From NCBI GenBank assembly GCA_043775075.1, contig JAYVSS010000042.1, positions 1 to 6,652 of the forward strand: a stretch of DNA of 6,652 nt. Direction: 5' to 3'. This stretch comes from JANLQX01 sp043775075. Lineage in GTDB: Bacteria; Actinomycetota; Acidimicrobiia; Acidimicrobiales; JANYDT01. Of this stretch, positions 1-5,834 are shown piece after piece; position 1 is the stretch's first letter; every line of letters starts with the position of its first letter. A model generated the notes under the pieces. It worked only from the letters and a program-made list of their open reading frames with translations, made no database searches and had not been told where the DNA came from. The translations under genes were made by a program, and so were the position numbers.

Positions 1-1526
1 CGGGCGAAGGCATCGCCAATCTCCGGAAGTGATCGATCGAGGACCGCCGTCGTTTCCAGGAAGCGCCAGGATCGAACCGACCCGTTGCGCACCACGGCGA
101 GTAGAGCTGCAGTGGACTCAGCGTCCCACCGCAGGTTCTCGCCTGAAGCTGAAACCGACGATAACCACTGAGTGAGCGCAATTGCCGGGTCGGCGGTGTG
201 GACTCGCAGTGCAGCTTCGAGGGCCACGTTCAGGGCCTGGCGATTCGGAGGCCGGACGGCCAGCGTGACCGACATTCGGCCGCGTCCGAATGTCTCCTCC
301 ACCAACCAGCCATCCTCCGGTCGTTCGGTTTCCACATCCTGGGTGCCGCCGGCGAGCCCCCTGCGCAGCGTTCGCCGAATCTGCAGGGAGAGCAACGGCG
401 GAGTCATCAGTGTCGTAATAAGGACCATCGCCAAGATCGCCGCATAGACGTTGCCGGCAACAATCCCTTCGCGCAGCCCGATACTGGCGAAAATCAGACC
501 AACCTCACCGCGAGGAATCATTCCGAGTCCAACGAGGAGTCGGTCGGCCGAAGTTCCCGTGGCGCCGATTCCGGCTACAACTTTGCCGACCACTCCCACG
601 GCAATGAGGGCCGCCGCTAAACCGATGACGGCCGGTTTCACGAACTGCTTCACGTCGGTATTGATGCCAATCTGTAAAAAGAACACCGGAATAAACAGAT
701 GTCCGACTGACTTCAATTCCCGTTCGACACGGGCCGCAACCGTGCTTCGCCCAAGTGCCAGGCCGGCGACGAAAGCACCGACGATCGGGGCCAATTTAGC
801 GACGGTGGCAAGTTGCGACACTCCGAGAGTGAACGCCAGCGCAAGGGCTACGAGCGTGCCGCCTGAGCGCGAGAGTCGATCTATCTGAGCGAAAAGCTTG
901 GGGACCAGGAACGATCCGAGCACGGTGGTGACCACCAAAAACCCCAGGGCCGCCCCGATGATGCCGAGCAAACCGACGAACGAAAACGAGCCATCGCCGG
1001 TCGTGATGCGCACGACGACGGTCAGAATGATCAGACCGATCACGTCATCGGCCACGGCCGCGCCGAGTACCGTCCGGGCTTCGATCGTGGCCAGGGCCCG
1101 GAGATCACCGAAGACGCGAGCGGTAATGCCGACCGACGTGGCGGCCAGGGCCGAACCGACGAACAGCGATTCGTTCGACGTGAGGCCGAGCAGGTGTCCG
1201 GTAATGATTCCCCCGACCATGGGCAGAGCGACGCCAATCACTGCGACGGTCATGGCCGACCGGCCAACCGCACCGAGTTCGCGAAGGTCCATCTGCATGC
1301 CCACTTCGAGGAGCAACAGAATCACGCCGATCTCGCCAAGGGTGGTCAGCACCTCGCCCGACGACGTTCCCGTTCCCAGTTTGATCAAACCGAAAACCGA
1401 CGGCCCAATCAGGATTCCGGCGACGATTTCGCCGACCACTGCGGGAATGCCGACCCGCTCGGAAAGTTCGGCGGCGAGCTTGGCGGCCACCAGAACGATA
1501 AGGATATCGACGAAAATGTGCCCCAC
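1..1526 (-). CDS. CPA2-family cation/proton antiporter with GlnD-like C-terminal tail (partial, 3' end outside window)
   Basis: The minus strand encodes 508 residues before the window edge. Residues 1-385 are a run of hydrophobic segments typical of CPA2/Kef/NapA monovalent cation:H+ antiporters in the cytoplasmic membrane. Visible marks are GIPAVVGEIVAGILIGP (26-42), the paired ion-binding aspartates D160-D161 in VADDVIGL, K315 in VGKVV (possible match to the NapA TM10 lysine) and GMIPRGEVGLI (335-345). Two acidic residues suggest an electrogenic NapA-like exchanger, but the ion (Na+ or K+) cannot be read. The tail (about 390-508) is soluble. Residues 468-508 (STAALLAVVRNGSVR, then LDRSLPEIGDAF) resemble the central part of PII uridylyltransferase GlnD just before its HD domain. 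The GTG start at 1526 is the first usable codon after an in-frame TGA, with TAGGG about 6 bases upstream. It lies 56 bases after the winged-helix gene, probably in one transcript. The family call is firm; the GlnD resemblance is by eye. Confidence 0.9.
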   Translation of the reverse strand, partial: MGHIFVDILIVLVAAKLAAELSERVGIPAVVGEIVAGILIGPSVFGLIKLGTGTSSGEVLTTLGEIGVILLLLEVGMQMDLRELGAVGRSAMTVAVIGVALPMVGGIITGHLLGLTSNESLFVGSALAATSVGITARVFGDLRALATIEARTVLGAAVADDVIGLIILTVVVRITTGDGSFSFVGLLGIIGAALGFLVVTTVLGSFLVPKLFAQIDRLSRSGGTLVALALAFTLGVSQLATVAKLAPIVGAFVAGLALGRSTVAARVERELKSVGHLFIPVFFLQIGINTDVKQFVKPAVIGLAAALIAVGVVGKVVAGIGATGTSADRLLVGLGMIPRGEVGLIFASIGLREGIVAGNVYAAILAMVLITTLMTPPLLSLQIRRTLRRGLAGGTQDVETERPEDGWLVEETFGRGRMSVTLAVRPPNRQALNVALEAALRVHTADPAIALTQWLSSVSASGENLRWDAESTAALLAVVRNGSVRSWRFLETTAVLDRSLPEIGDAFA

Positions 1527-1582
1527 AAGAGCCCTATCGACGCCATTTCACGGGTTGCACCGACGCCGTAACCCGTGCACCA
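1527..1582 (-). other. short spacer between winged-helix gene and antiporter gene
   Basis: These 56 bases separate the two minus-strand genes. They contain an in-frame TGA that limits how far upstream the antiporter can begin, and a weak TAGGG ribosome-binding motif about 6 bases before the GTG. I see no terminator hairpin with a T-tract, which supports cotranscription of the pair. Confidence 0.4.
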
Positions 1583-1825
1583 CTAACGGCCCGCCGGAAC
1601 AAGCATCCATCCCCGGCCGCGCACGTTCACCAGTTCTTCGGTGGTGAGAGATCGCCGAACGTTGACGAGATGCACGTCGACGCGCCGAGGGTGCTCGCGC
1701 AATCCAGCGGCCCTGGCCAATTCGCGCCGGGTCACCACACGGCGGCCGGAGCCGCGCAGCGCCTCAAGAAGAGCGACCTCGCGATCTCCGAAGTCATTCG
1801 CCGCAGACTGATGCTCAAGGTGCAT
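1583..1825 (-). CDS. small winged-helix (OmpR/PhoB-type effector domain) DNA-binding protein
   Basis: This 80-residue protein is almost entirely one winged-helix domain of the kind found at the C-terminus of OmpR/PhoB response regulators. FGDREVALLEALR (12-24) fits the first helix. RRVVTRRELARAAGL (28-42) fits the helix-turn-helix entry. RRVDVHLVNVRRSL (47-60) is the recognition helix signature. LVNVRGRGWMLVP (65-77) is the wing hairpin, usually written I-x-T-V-R-G-x-G-Y. No receiver domain or phosphorylation aspartate is present, so any signal must come from another protein or from its level. The ATG at 1825 is the only in-frame ATG. GGGAGGGG lies 14 bases upstream, a little far for a ribosome site. 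It precedes the antiporter gene on the same strand, so control of the antiporter is a reasonable inference. The target DNA is unknown. Confidence 0.75.
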   Translation of the reverse strand: MHLEHQSAANDFGDREVALLEALRGSGRRVVTRRELARAAGLREHPRRVDVHLVNVRRSLTTEELVNVRGRGWMLVPAGR

Positions 1826-1957
1826 GCGTCGACGGTAGGCCCCTCCCGTTTCGCTGATGTTGACCTGACGTTACGGTTGTGTTTCCTACCAACCGTCGTC
1901 TTCGTTGATCACTATCGATCCGTCAACGGTGGGGCACGGACCCTGCCTTCCGGGCTC
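1826..1957 (-). other. intergenic region downstream of thiolase and upstream of winged-helix gene
   Basis: The 132 bases separate the thiolase stop (TGA, 1960-1958 on the minus strand) from the winged-helix ATG. Besides the ACGGTTG/CAACCGT repeat there is a weaker pair CGTTGA (1903-1908) and TCAACG (1923-1928), and a TTGACG on the minus strand with no well-spaced -10 partner. A 4-bp GGCA/TGCC pair lies just after the thiolase stop but has no T-tract. No gene is evident here. A promoter for the winged-helix/antiporter pair may sit here but cannot be pinpointed. Confidence 0.4.
1873..1896. repeat. 7-bp perfect inverted repeat upstream of the winged-helix gene
   Basis: ACGGTTG at 1873-1879 and CAACCGT at 1890-1896 are exact reverse complements separated by 10 bases. 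The centre-to-centre distance of 17 bp is near one and a half helical turns. The repeat lies 48 bases upstream of the winged-helix ATG and 38 bases beyond the thiolase stop. It could be an operator for the winged-helix protein or another regulator. It has no T-tract, so it is not a convincing intrinsic terminator for the thiolase. In 132 bases a 7-bp repeat could also occur by chance. Confidence 0.35.
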
Positions 1958-3142
1958 TCAGGCGAATGCGCGCACGATAAGCGCGTCGCCCTGACCGCCG
2001 CCGCCACAGAGGGCAGCAGCACCAACACCGCCGCCCCGACGACGCAGTTCGTGCAGAAGGGTCAGCGCCAAGCGATTCCCCGACGCCCCGATTGGATGAC
2101 CGAGGGCAATGGCCCCGCCGTTGACGTTCACCACGCTGTCGGTCACGCCGAGGTCGGCCATCGAGGCCAGGGCCACCGAGGCAAACGCTTCGTTCATTTC
2201 GAATAGGTCCATATCTGTTGTAGCCAGACCAACCCGGGCGAGGGCGGTGGCGATCGCCCGCGAGGGCTGGTGGAGCAACGAGGTATCGGGTCCCGCAACC
2301 ATGCCGTAGCTCACCACTTCACCGAGGGGGGTGACGCCCAGGCGGTCAGCGGCGGCGCGGGACATGACCACAACGGCCGATGCGCCGTCGCTGATTTGGG
2401 ACGCGTTCCCGGCCGTGATGGTGCCGTCGGCCGAGAAACTTGGCTTCAGCGACCCGAGCGACGTCATCGTTGTTTCCGGACGGACGCCTTCGTCGGTATC
2501 GACGACGAGGGGATCGCCCTTGCGTTGTTTGATCGGCACCGGGGTGATTTCGTCGGCGAATCGGCCCGCCTTGATGGCGTTGGCGGCCCGCTCATGGGAC
2601 TGGGCGGCCAATTGATCCTGCGCTTCGCGCACCATGCCCTCAGCTTGGCCGTAGCGCTCGGTGCCGAGACCCATAGCCACATGGTCAAACGAGCATGTGA
2701 GTCCGTCGAACATCATGGAGTCGATGATCGATTTATCTCCTATCCGCATACCGCCACGGGCATCCGGGAGCAGATAGGGCGCATTGGTCATGGACTCCAT
2801 GCCACCGGCCACCACAATGTCGGCATCACCAACGGCGATCATTCGGTCCGCCTCGATAATGGCGTTCAGGCCGGAAAGGCACACCTTGTTGATGATGGTG
2901 GACGGCACGCTCAGCGCGATGCCACCCTTGACGGCGGCCTGACGGGCCGGGAGTTGACCAGCGCCGGCGAGCAGCACCTGGCCCATGATGACGTGCTGGA
3001 CCTGCTCGCCGGTGATCCCGGCCCGGGCCAGGGCGGCGGCGATGGCGAACCCGCCGAGGTCGGTGGCGGACAGACCGGCGAACGCGCCGGCCAGCTTGCC
3101 AATCGGGGTACGAGCTCCGGCAACGATCACGGATCCAGGCAT
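1958..3142 (-). CDS. acetyl-CoA acetyltransferase (thiolase, FadA4-like)
   Basis: This 394-residue thiolase most likely condenses two acetyl-CoA to acetoacetyl-CoA (or the reverse), in the cytoplasm, normally as a tetramer. The family core is complete: RTPIGKLAGAFAGL (11-24), nucleophile C88 in INKVCLSGLNAI, GGMESMTNAPYL (113-124), NASQISDGASAVV (246-258), NEAFA (317-321), H349 in GGAIALGHPIGASG and proton-donor C379 in ALCGGGGQGDA. Length matches the usual 390-395. The reading frame stays open upstream to 3484, but the thiolase fold begins at the ATG at 3142, which has GGAGG 8 bases before it, so that start is preferred. Around 281-297 it reads MVAGPDTSLLHQPSRAI in place of the usual GPVPA loop, as in mycobacterial FadA4-type enzymes. 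It is divergent from crotonyl-CoA carboxylase/reductase, which suggests it supplies acetoacetyl-CoA to the ethylmalonyl-CoA route. The exact chain-length preference is inferred. Confidence 0.93.
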   Translation of the reverse strand: MPGSVIVAGARTPIGKLAGAFAGLSATDLGGFAIAAALARAGITGEQVQHVIMGQVLLAGAGQLPARQAAVKGGIALSVPSTIINKVCLSGLNAIIEADRMIAVGDADIVVAGGMESMTNAPYLLPDARGGMRIGDKSIIDSMMFDGLTCSFDHVAMGLGTERYGQAEGMVREAQDQLAAQSHERAANAIKAGRFADEITPVPIKQRKGDPLVVDTDEGVRPETTMTSLGSLKPSFSADGTITAGNASQISDGASAVVVMSRAAADRLGVTPLGEVVSYGMVAGPDTSLLHQPSRAIATALARVGLATTDMDLFEMNEAFASVALASMADLGVTDSVVNVNGGAIALGHPIGASGNRLALTLLHELRRRGGGVGAAALCGGGGQGDALIVRAFA

Positions 3143-3148
3143 GGCGAC

Positions 3149-3158
3149 GACCTCCAGG
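3149..3158 (-). promoter_or_regulatory. strong Shine-Dalgarno site for the thiolase
   Basis: On the minus strand CTGGAGGTC precedes the ATG at 3142, with GGAGG ending 8 bases before the start. This decides the start against the longer open frame reaching 3484. The opposite gene (crotonyl-CoA carboxylase/reductase) has no such site. Confidence 0.8.
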
Positions 3159-3258
3159 GACAATCGTTGGCGCCGAAATGGCGCGCTTCCCCGCCATTCT
3201 CCCCGACCCTCCCCCGCCGCCGCCAACCGAACTGGCCAGTGCTGAATGGAAAAGGTGA

Positions 3259-3282
3259 ATATGCACGACCTACCGTGCATAT
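3259..3282. repeat. perfect 9-bp inverted repeat abutting the ccr start codon (candidate operator)
   Basis: ATATGCACG (3259-3267) and CGTGCATAT (3274-3282) are exact reverse complements around a 6-base spacer ACCTAC. The right arm ends on the base before the reductase ATG. It overlaps the candidate -10 element, so a bound dimeric regulator would block transcription start. The regulator is not encoded recognisably in the window; the winged-helix protein at 1583-1825 is one untested candidate. Confidence 0.65.
3271..3276 (+). promoter_or_regulatory. candidate -10 element for a leaderless ccr transcript
   Basis: TACCGT fits the actinobacterial TANNNT -10 pattern. If transcription begins at the A of the ATG at 3283, the element spans -12 to -7, the expected place. 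There is no Shine-Dalgarno sequence in the 20 bases before the ATG, which agrees with leaderless translation. No good TTGACA-like -35 is visible, so this remains a prediction. Confidence 0.45.
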
Positions 3283-4641
3283 ATGAGTTCGTTGTCTCCG
3301 CTTGTTGACCTGATCGAGTCCGGGGCCCCCGCCGCCGAGATCGCCGCCTATCCCCTGCCCGAGTCCTATCGCGGCGTGGTGATTCGCCGCGAAGAAGTCG
3401 GAATGTTCGAGGGCCTGGCGTCGGCCGACAAGGACCCCCGCAGGAGCCTGCATGTCCAAGACGTGCCCCTGCCCGAGCTCGCACCCGACGAGGCCTATGT
3501 TGCGATGATGGCCAGCTCGATCAACTTCAACACGGTGTGGTCGTCGATCTTTGAGCCTGTTTCTACCTTTGGATTTCTCGACCGATTAGGTCGTGAAAGC
3601 GAGTGGGCCAAGCGCCACGCATTGCCCTACCACGTGCTCGGTTCGGACGGTGCCGGAGTGGTACTGCGGGTGGGTTCAGCCGTCAGGAACTGGAAACCTG
3701 GTGATCGAGTCACCATTCATTGCAACCATGTGGATGATCAAGACCCGTCATCGCACGACGATTCCATGCTCGGCTCCAATCAGCGCATTTGGGGTTTTGA
3801 GACGAACTTCGGCGGACTTGCTGAAATTTCTGTGGTCAAGGCCAACCAGCTCATGCCGAAGCCGAAACACCTCTCCTGGGAGGCGGCGGCGTCGAATGCG
3901 CTGTGCAACTCCACCAGTTACCGAATGCTGGTTGGGCGCAACGGGGCGCAAATGAAGCAGGGAGACGTGGTGTTCATCTGGGGTGCCACGGGCGGCATCG
4001 GTGGGTACGCCACGCAGTACGTGCTCAATGGTGGCGGCACACCGATCGGCGTGGTGTCATCGGCCGAGAAGGCCGACATCCTTCACGCCATGGGGTGCGA
4101 ACGGGTCATCGACCGAGCATCTGCGGCCTATCGTTTCTGGTCCGACGCAACCACGCAGGATGAATCCGAGTGGCGCCGCCTCGGGGCTGATGTGCGCAAG
4201 TTAGCGGGCGAGGATCCGGACATCGTCTTTGAACATCCCGGTCGATCGACCATGGGAGCGTCGGTCTTTCTCGCCAAGAAGGGTGGCACGATCATCACGT
4301 GTGCAGCCACATCGGGATACATGATCGAATACGACAATCGGCATCTATGGATGAAATTGAAGTCGATCAAATCCTCGCATTTTGCCAACTATGCCGAGTC
4401 GTGGGCGGCGAATAAACTAATATGTCAAGGGCGTATTCAGCCGATGGTCTCCGCCGTACATACCTTGGAAACGACCGGTGATGCCGCGTATGCTGTCCAT
4501 CACAATCAACACGAGGGCAAGATCGGGGTGCTGTGCCTCGCCCCCCGCGAAGGTATGGGCGTCAGCGACCCTGAGTTCCGAGTCAAGGTGGGCGAAGAGA
4601 AAATCAACGTCTTTCGCCGACACGCGAAACTACCGTCATGA
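3283..4641 (+). CDS. ccr: crotonyl-CoA carboxylase/reductase
   Basis: This 452-residue medium-chain dehydrogenase/reductase enzyme reductively carboxylates crotonyl-CoA with CO2 and NADPH to ethylmalonyl-CoA, the committing step of the ethylmalonyl-CoA pathway. It is recognised by PLPESYRGVVI (24-34), MFEGL (41-45), DKDPRRSLHVQDVPLPEL (49-66), the nucleotide-binding WGATGGIGGYATQ (233-245) and the SHFANY block (365-370). The CO2-binding residues reported for Kitasatospora Ccr (N81, F170, E171, H365) have counterparts here: N81 in SSINFNTVW, F172-E173 in WGFETNFGG and H366 in SSHFANY. These conserved residues argue for a true carboxylase rather than a plain enoyl reductase. The N-terminus aligns well with the family at the ATG chosen, despite the lack of a ribosome site. 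The stop overlaps the epimerase start (ATGA), so the two are one operon and probably translationally coupled. Confidence 0.96.
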   Translation: MSSLSPLVDLIESGAPAAEIAAYPLPESYRGVVIRREEVGMFEGLASADKDPRRSLHVQDVPLPELAPDEAYVAMMASSINFNTVWSSIFEPVSTFGFLDRLGRESEWAKRHALPYHVLGSDGAGVVLRVGSAVRNWKPGDRVTIHCNHVDDQDPSSHDDSMLGSNQRIWGFETNFGGLAEISVVKANQLMPKPKHLSWEAAASNALCNSTSYRMLVGRNGAQMKQGDVVFIWGATGGIGGYATQYVLNGGGTPIGVVSSAEKADILHAMGCERVIDRASAAYRFWSDATTQDESEWRRLGADVRKLAGEDPDIVFEHPGRSTMGASVFLAKKGGTIITCAATSGYMIEYDNRHLWMKLKSIKSSHFANYAESWAANKLICQGRIQPMVSAVHTLETTGDAAYAVHHNQHEGKIGVLCLAPREGMGVSDPEFRVKVGEEKINVFRRHAKLPS

Positions 4642-5063
4642 CTTCTCCGCCGTCCAGCTCCGGTCTGCTGACCGAGATCGACCACATTGCCATTGCCGTC
4701 AACGACCTTGAGGCGGCAATCGCGTACTACGCCGAGGTGTACGGCGCCACGGTGGACCACCGTGAGGTCGTCGAATCTGACGGCGTCGAGGAGGCGCTGC
4801 TGAAGGTGGCCGATAGCTACATCCAGCTCCTCACGCCGACCCGGCCCGATTCTCCGGTGGCAAAGTACCTGGAGAAAAAGGGTGAAGGCCTGCACCACAT
4901 CGGCTACCGCGTGGCCAACTGCGCGGTGGCGTTGGAATCGGTCAAGGCCGCTGGTGGACGGGTGATCGACGAGGTACCGCGCCCCGGCTCACGCGGCACC
5001 ACGGTGGCGTTCATCCACCCGAAGACGACGTTCGGCACGCTCATCGAACTCGTCCAGGAGTAG
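4638..5063 (+). CDS. mce: methylmalonyl-CoA / ethylmalonyl-CoA epimerase
   Basis: This 141-residue VOC-superfamily protein interconverts the 2R and 2S forms of methylmalonyl-CoA and, in the ethylmalonyl-CoA pathway, of ethylmalonyl-CoA. It has two beta-alpha-beta-beta-beta repeats. The four metal-ligand positions of the family are present: H16 in DHIAIAV, Q63 in SYIQLLTP, H87 in GLHHIGYRV and E137 in TLIELVQE. The HPKTTFGTLIEL ending (127-138) is typical of this epimerase and separates it from glyoxalase I. Its length matches the usual 135-150. It overlaps the carboxylase/reductase by 4 bases, so it acts directly on that enzyme's product before the B12-dependent mutases, which are not in this window. 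The first ten residues (rich in Ser and Pro) look disordered. Confidence 0.93.
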   Translation: MTSPPSSSGLLTEIDHIAIAVNDLEAAIAYYAEVYGATVDHREVVESDGVEEALLKVADSYIQLLTPTRPDSPVAKYLEKKGEGLHHIGYRVANCAVALESVKAAGGRVIDEVPRPGSRGTTVAFIHPKTTFGTLIELVQE

Positions 5064-5097
5064 TTCCGCTCACCTGACGGACCGTGCCGCGGGGCGT
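5064..5097. other. short convergent spacer without an evident terminator
   Basis: Only 34 bases separate the epimerase stop from the trmB stop on the opposite strand. The only symmetry is ACGG-A-CCGT (5077-5085), which cannot form a stable hairpin. Transcripts from both sides probably run into each other or end by another mechanism. Confidence 0.4.
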
Positions 5098-5823
5098 TCA
5101 CGCTCGATTGAATAACAGCTCTCGCATCTCCCGACCGGCGGCGAGACCCTTGCGCTCATACGCCGTGGTTGGCCGCTCGGGATGACGAGATGCGAAGCCG
5201 TCGTAGGCGTTGACGAGCAGCGGCTCGGCGTCCGCAACCGTCAACATCTGATCGGCGTAAGGAGCCGAGTCGGTGCCCAGGCGGAGTTCGCCACCGACGA
5301 CCAAACGATCTGCGCACATATGAGCGAACAACGCGTTGAACAGCCGGCGGTGTGCTTGTGCGGGCTTTGGCCACGGGTCTGGACATATCAGTTGAATAGT
5401 GTGCACGCTTAGCGGTTCGACCATGTGTGCGAATGCGTCAAACGCGTCCCCAGCAAGTAGCCGGACGTTCGTGATGCCCCGTTCCGTCACGTCGTGGGCA
5501 AGCATGGCCAGCCCGTTTTCATGGGTCTCGATGCCGAGCACGTTGGCTTCCGGATGGTGCTGGGCAAGCGCAAGCGTGGTGGCCCCTGCGCCGAAACCCA
5601 CATCGATGAGGAGCGAAGCAGCTCGGCCGAACGCCGCGGCGAAGTCCACCGGCTGCAGCGATGCAGCGATGCTCAAACCAGGGACAAGAACAGCGAGGGC
5701 ATGCTCTTTCTGCGGGCCCCGGCGGCCCCGGCGAATAGTGAAACTGCGCGCTCCCCGCTCTTGTGATGGCCGTCCGCTGAACAGCGGTGGGGCAAAATCA
5801 GGAGGGCGGTCAGAAGCGGACAA
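5098..5823 (-). CDS. trmB: tRNA (guanine-N7-)-methyltransferase TrmB
   Basis: This enzyme uses S-adenosylmethionine to methylate N7 of G46 in the variable loop of tRNAs. Numbering from the TTG at 5823 gives 241 residues. ARSFTIRRGRRGPQKEHAL (25-43) matches the conserved N-terminus. LIDVGFGAGATTLALA (72-87) binds SAM, with VLGIETHENGL (95-105) next. ICPDPWPK (146-153) carries the family Asp (D149). RPTTAYERKGLAAGREM (217-233) is the C-terminal signature, usually RPxTxFExRG. The first ATG-coded Met is deep inside the fold, so the start must be non-ATG. TTG at 5823 leaves 11 bases after the upstream stop and gives a normal length, but the ribosome site is weak. The frame is open upstream to 5928, overlapping the neighbour. 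It follows the selenoprotein gene and is probably cotranscribed with it. Confidence 0.92.
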   Translation of the reverse strand: MSASDRPPDFAPPLFSGRPSQERGARSFTIRRGRRGPQKEHALAVLVPGLSIAASLQPVDFAAAFGRAASLLIDVGFGAGATTLALAQHHPEANVLGIETHENGLAMLAHDVTERGITNVRLLAGDAFDAFAHMVEPLSVHTIQLICPDPWPKPAQAHRRLFNALFAHMCADRLVVGGELRLGTDSAPYADQMLTVADAEPLLVNAYDGFASRHPERPTTAYERKGLAAGREMRELLFNRA

Positions 5824-5834
5824 GACCGCCGAGT

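Larger units (their letters stand above)
3143..3282. promoter_or_regulatory. divergent promoter region between thiolase and crotonyl-CoA carboxylase/reductase
   Basis: The 140 bases lie between two divergent starts and must hold both promoters. The thiolase side has a purine-rich leader (minus strand about 3180-3225, rich in GGGGAGGG and GGCGG) and the GGAGG site. The reductase side is AT-richer and holds the inverted repeat abutting the ATG. A shared regulator acting on both directions is plausible but not shown. Confidence 0.6.

Noticed and set aside
172..1647. Several plus-strand open frames of 90-250 residues over the antiporter
   Set aside because: They are antisense shadows of GC-rich codons, with low-complexity Arg/Pro/Thr/Ala composition and no recognisable motifs.
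2270..3286. 338-residue plus-strand open frame
   Set aside because: It lies antisense to the thiolase, is His/Gly/Asp-rich without domain features, and ends at the ccr start; a shadow of the thiolase.
3143..3484. N-terminal extension of the thiolase (114 residues more, to 3484)
   Set aside because: The extension is Arg/Gly-rich, unlike any thiolase, overlaps ccr antisense, and a strong GGAGG site precedes the ATG at 3142.
4638..5063. Glyoxalase I or other VOC enzyme
   Set aside because: The HPKTTFGTLIEL ending, the H/Q/H/E ligand set and the overlap with ccr point to methylmalonyl/ethylmalonyl-CoA epimerase.
5077..5085. ACGG-A-CCGT as a bidirectional terminator
   Set aside because: The loop would be one base and there is no T-tract on either strand.
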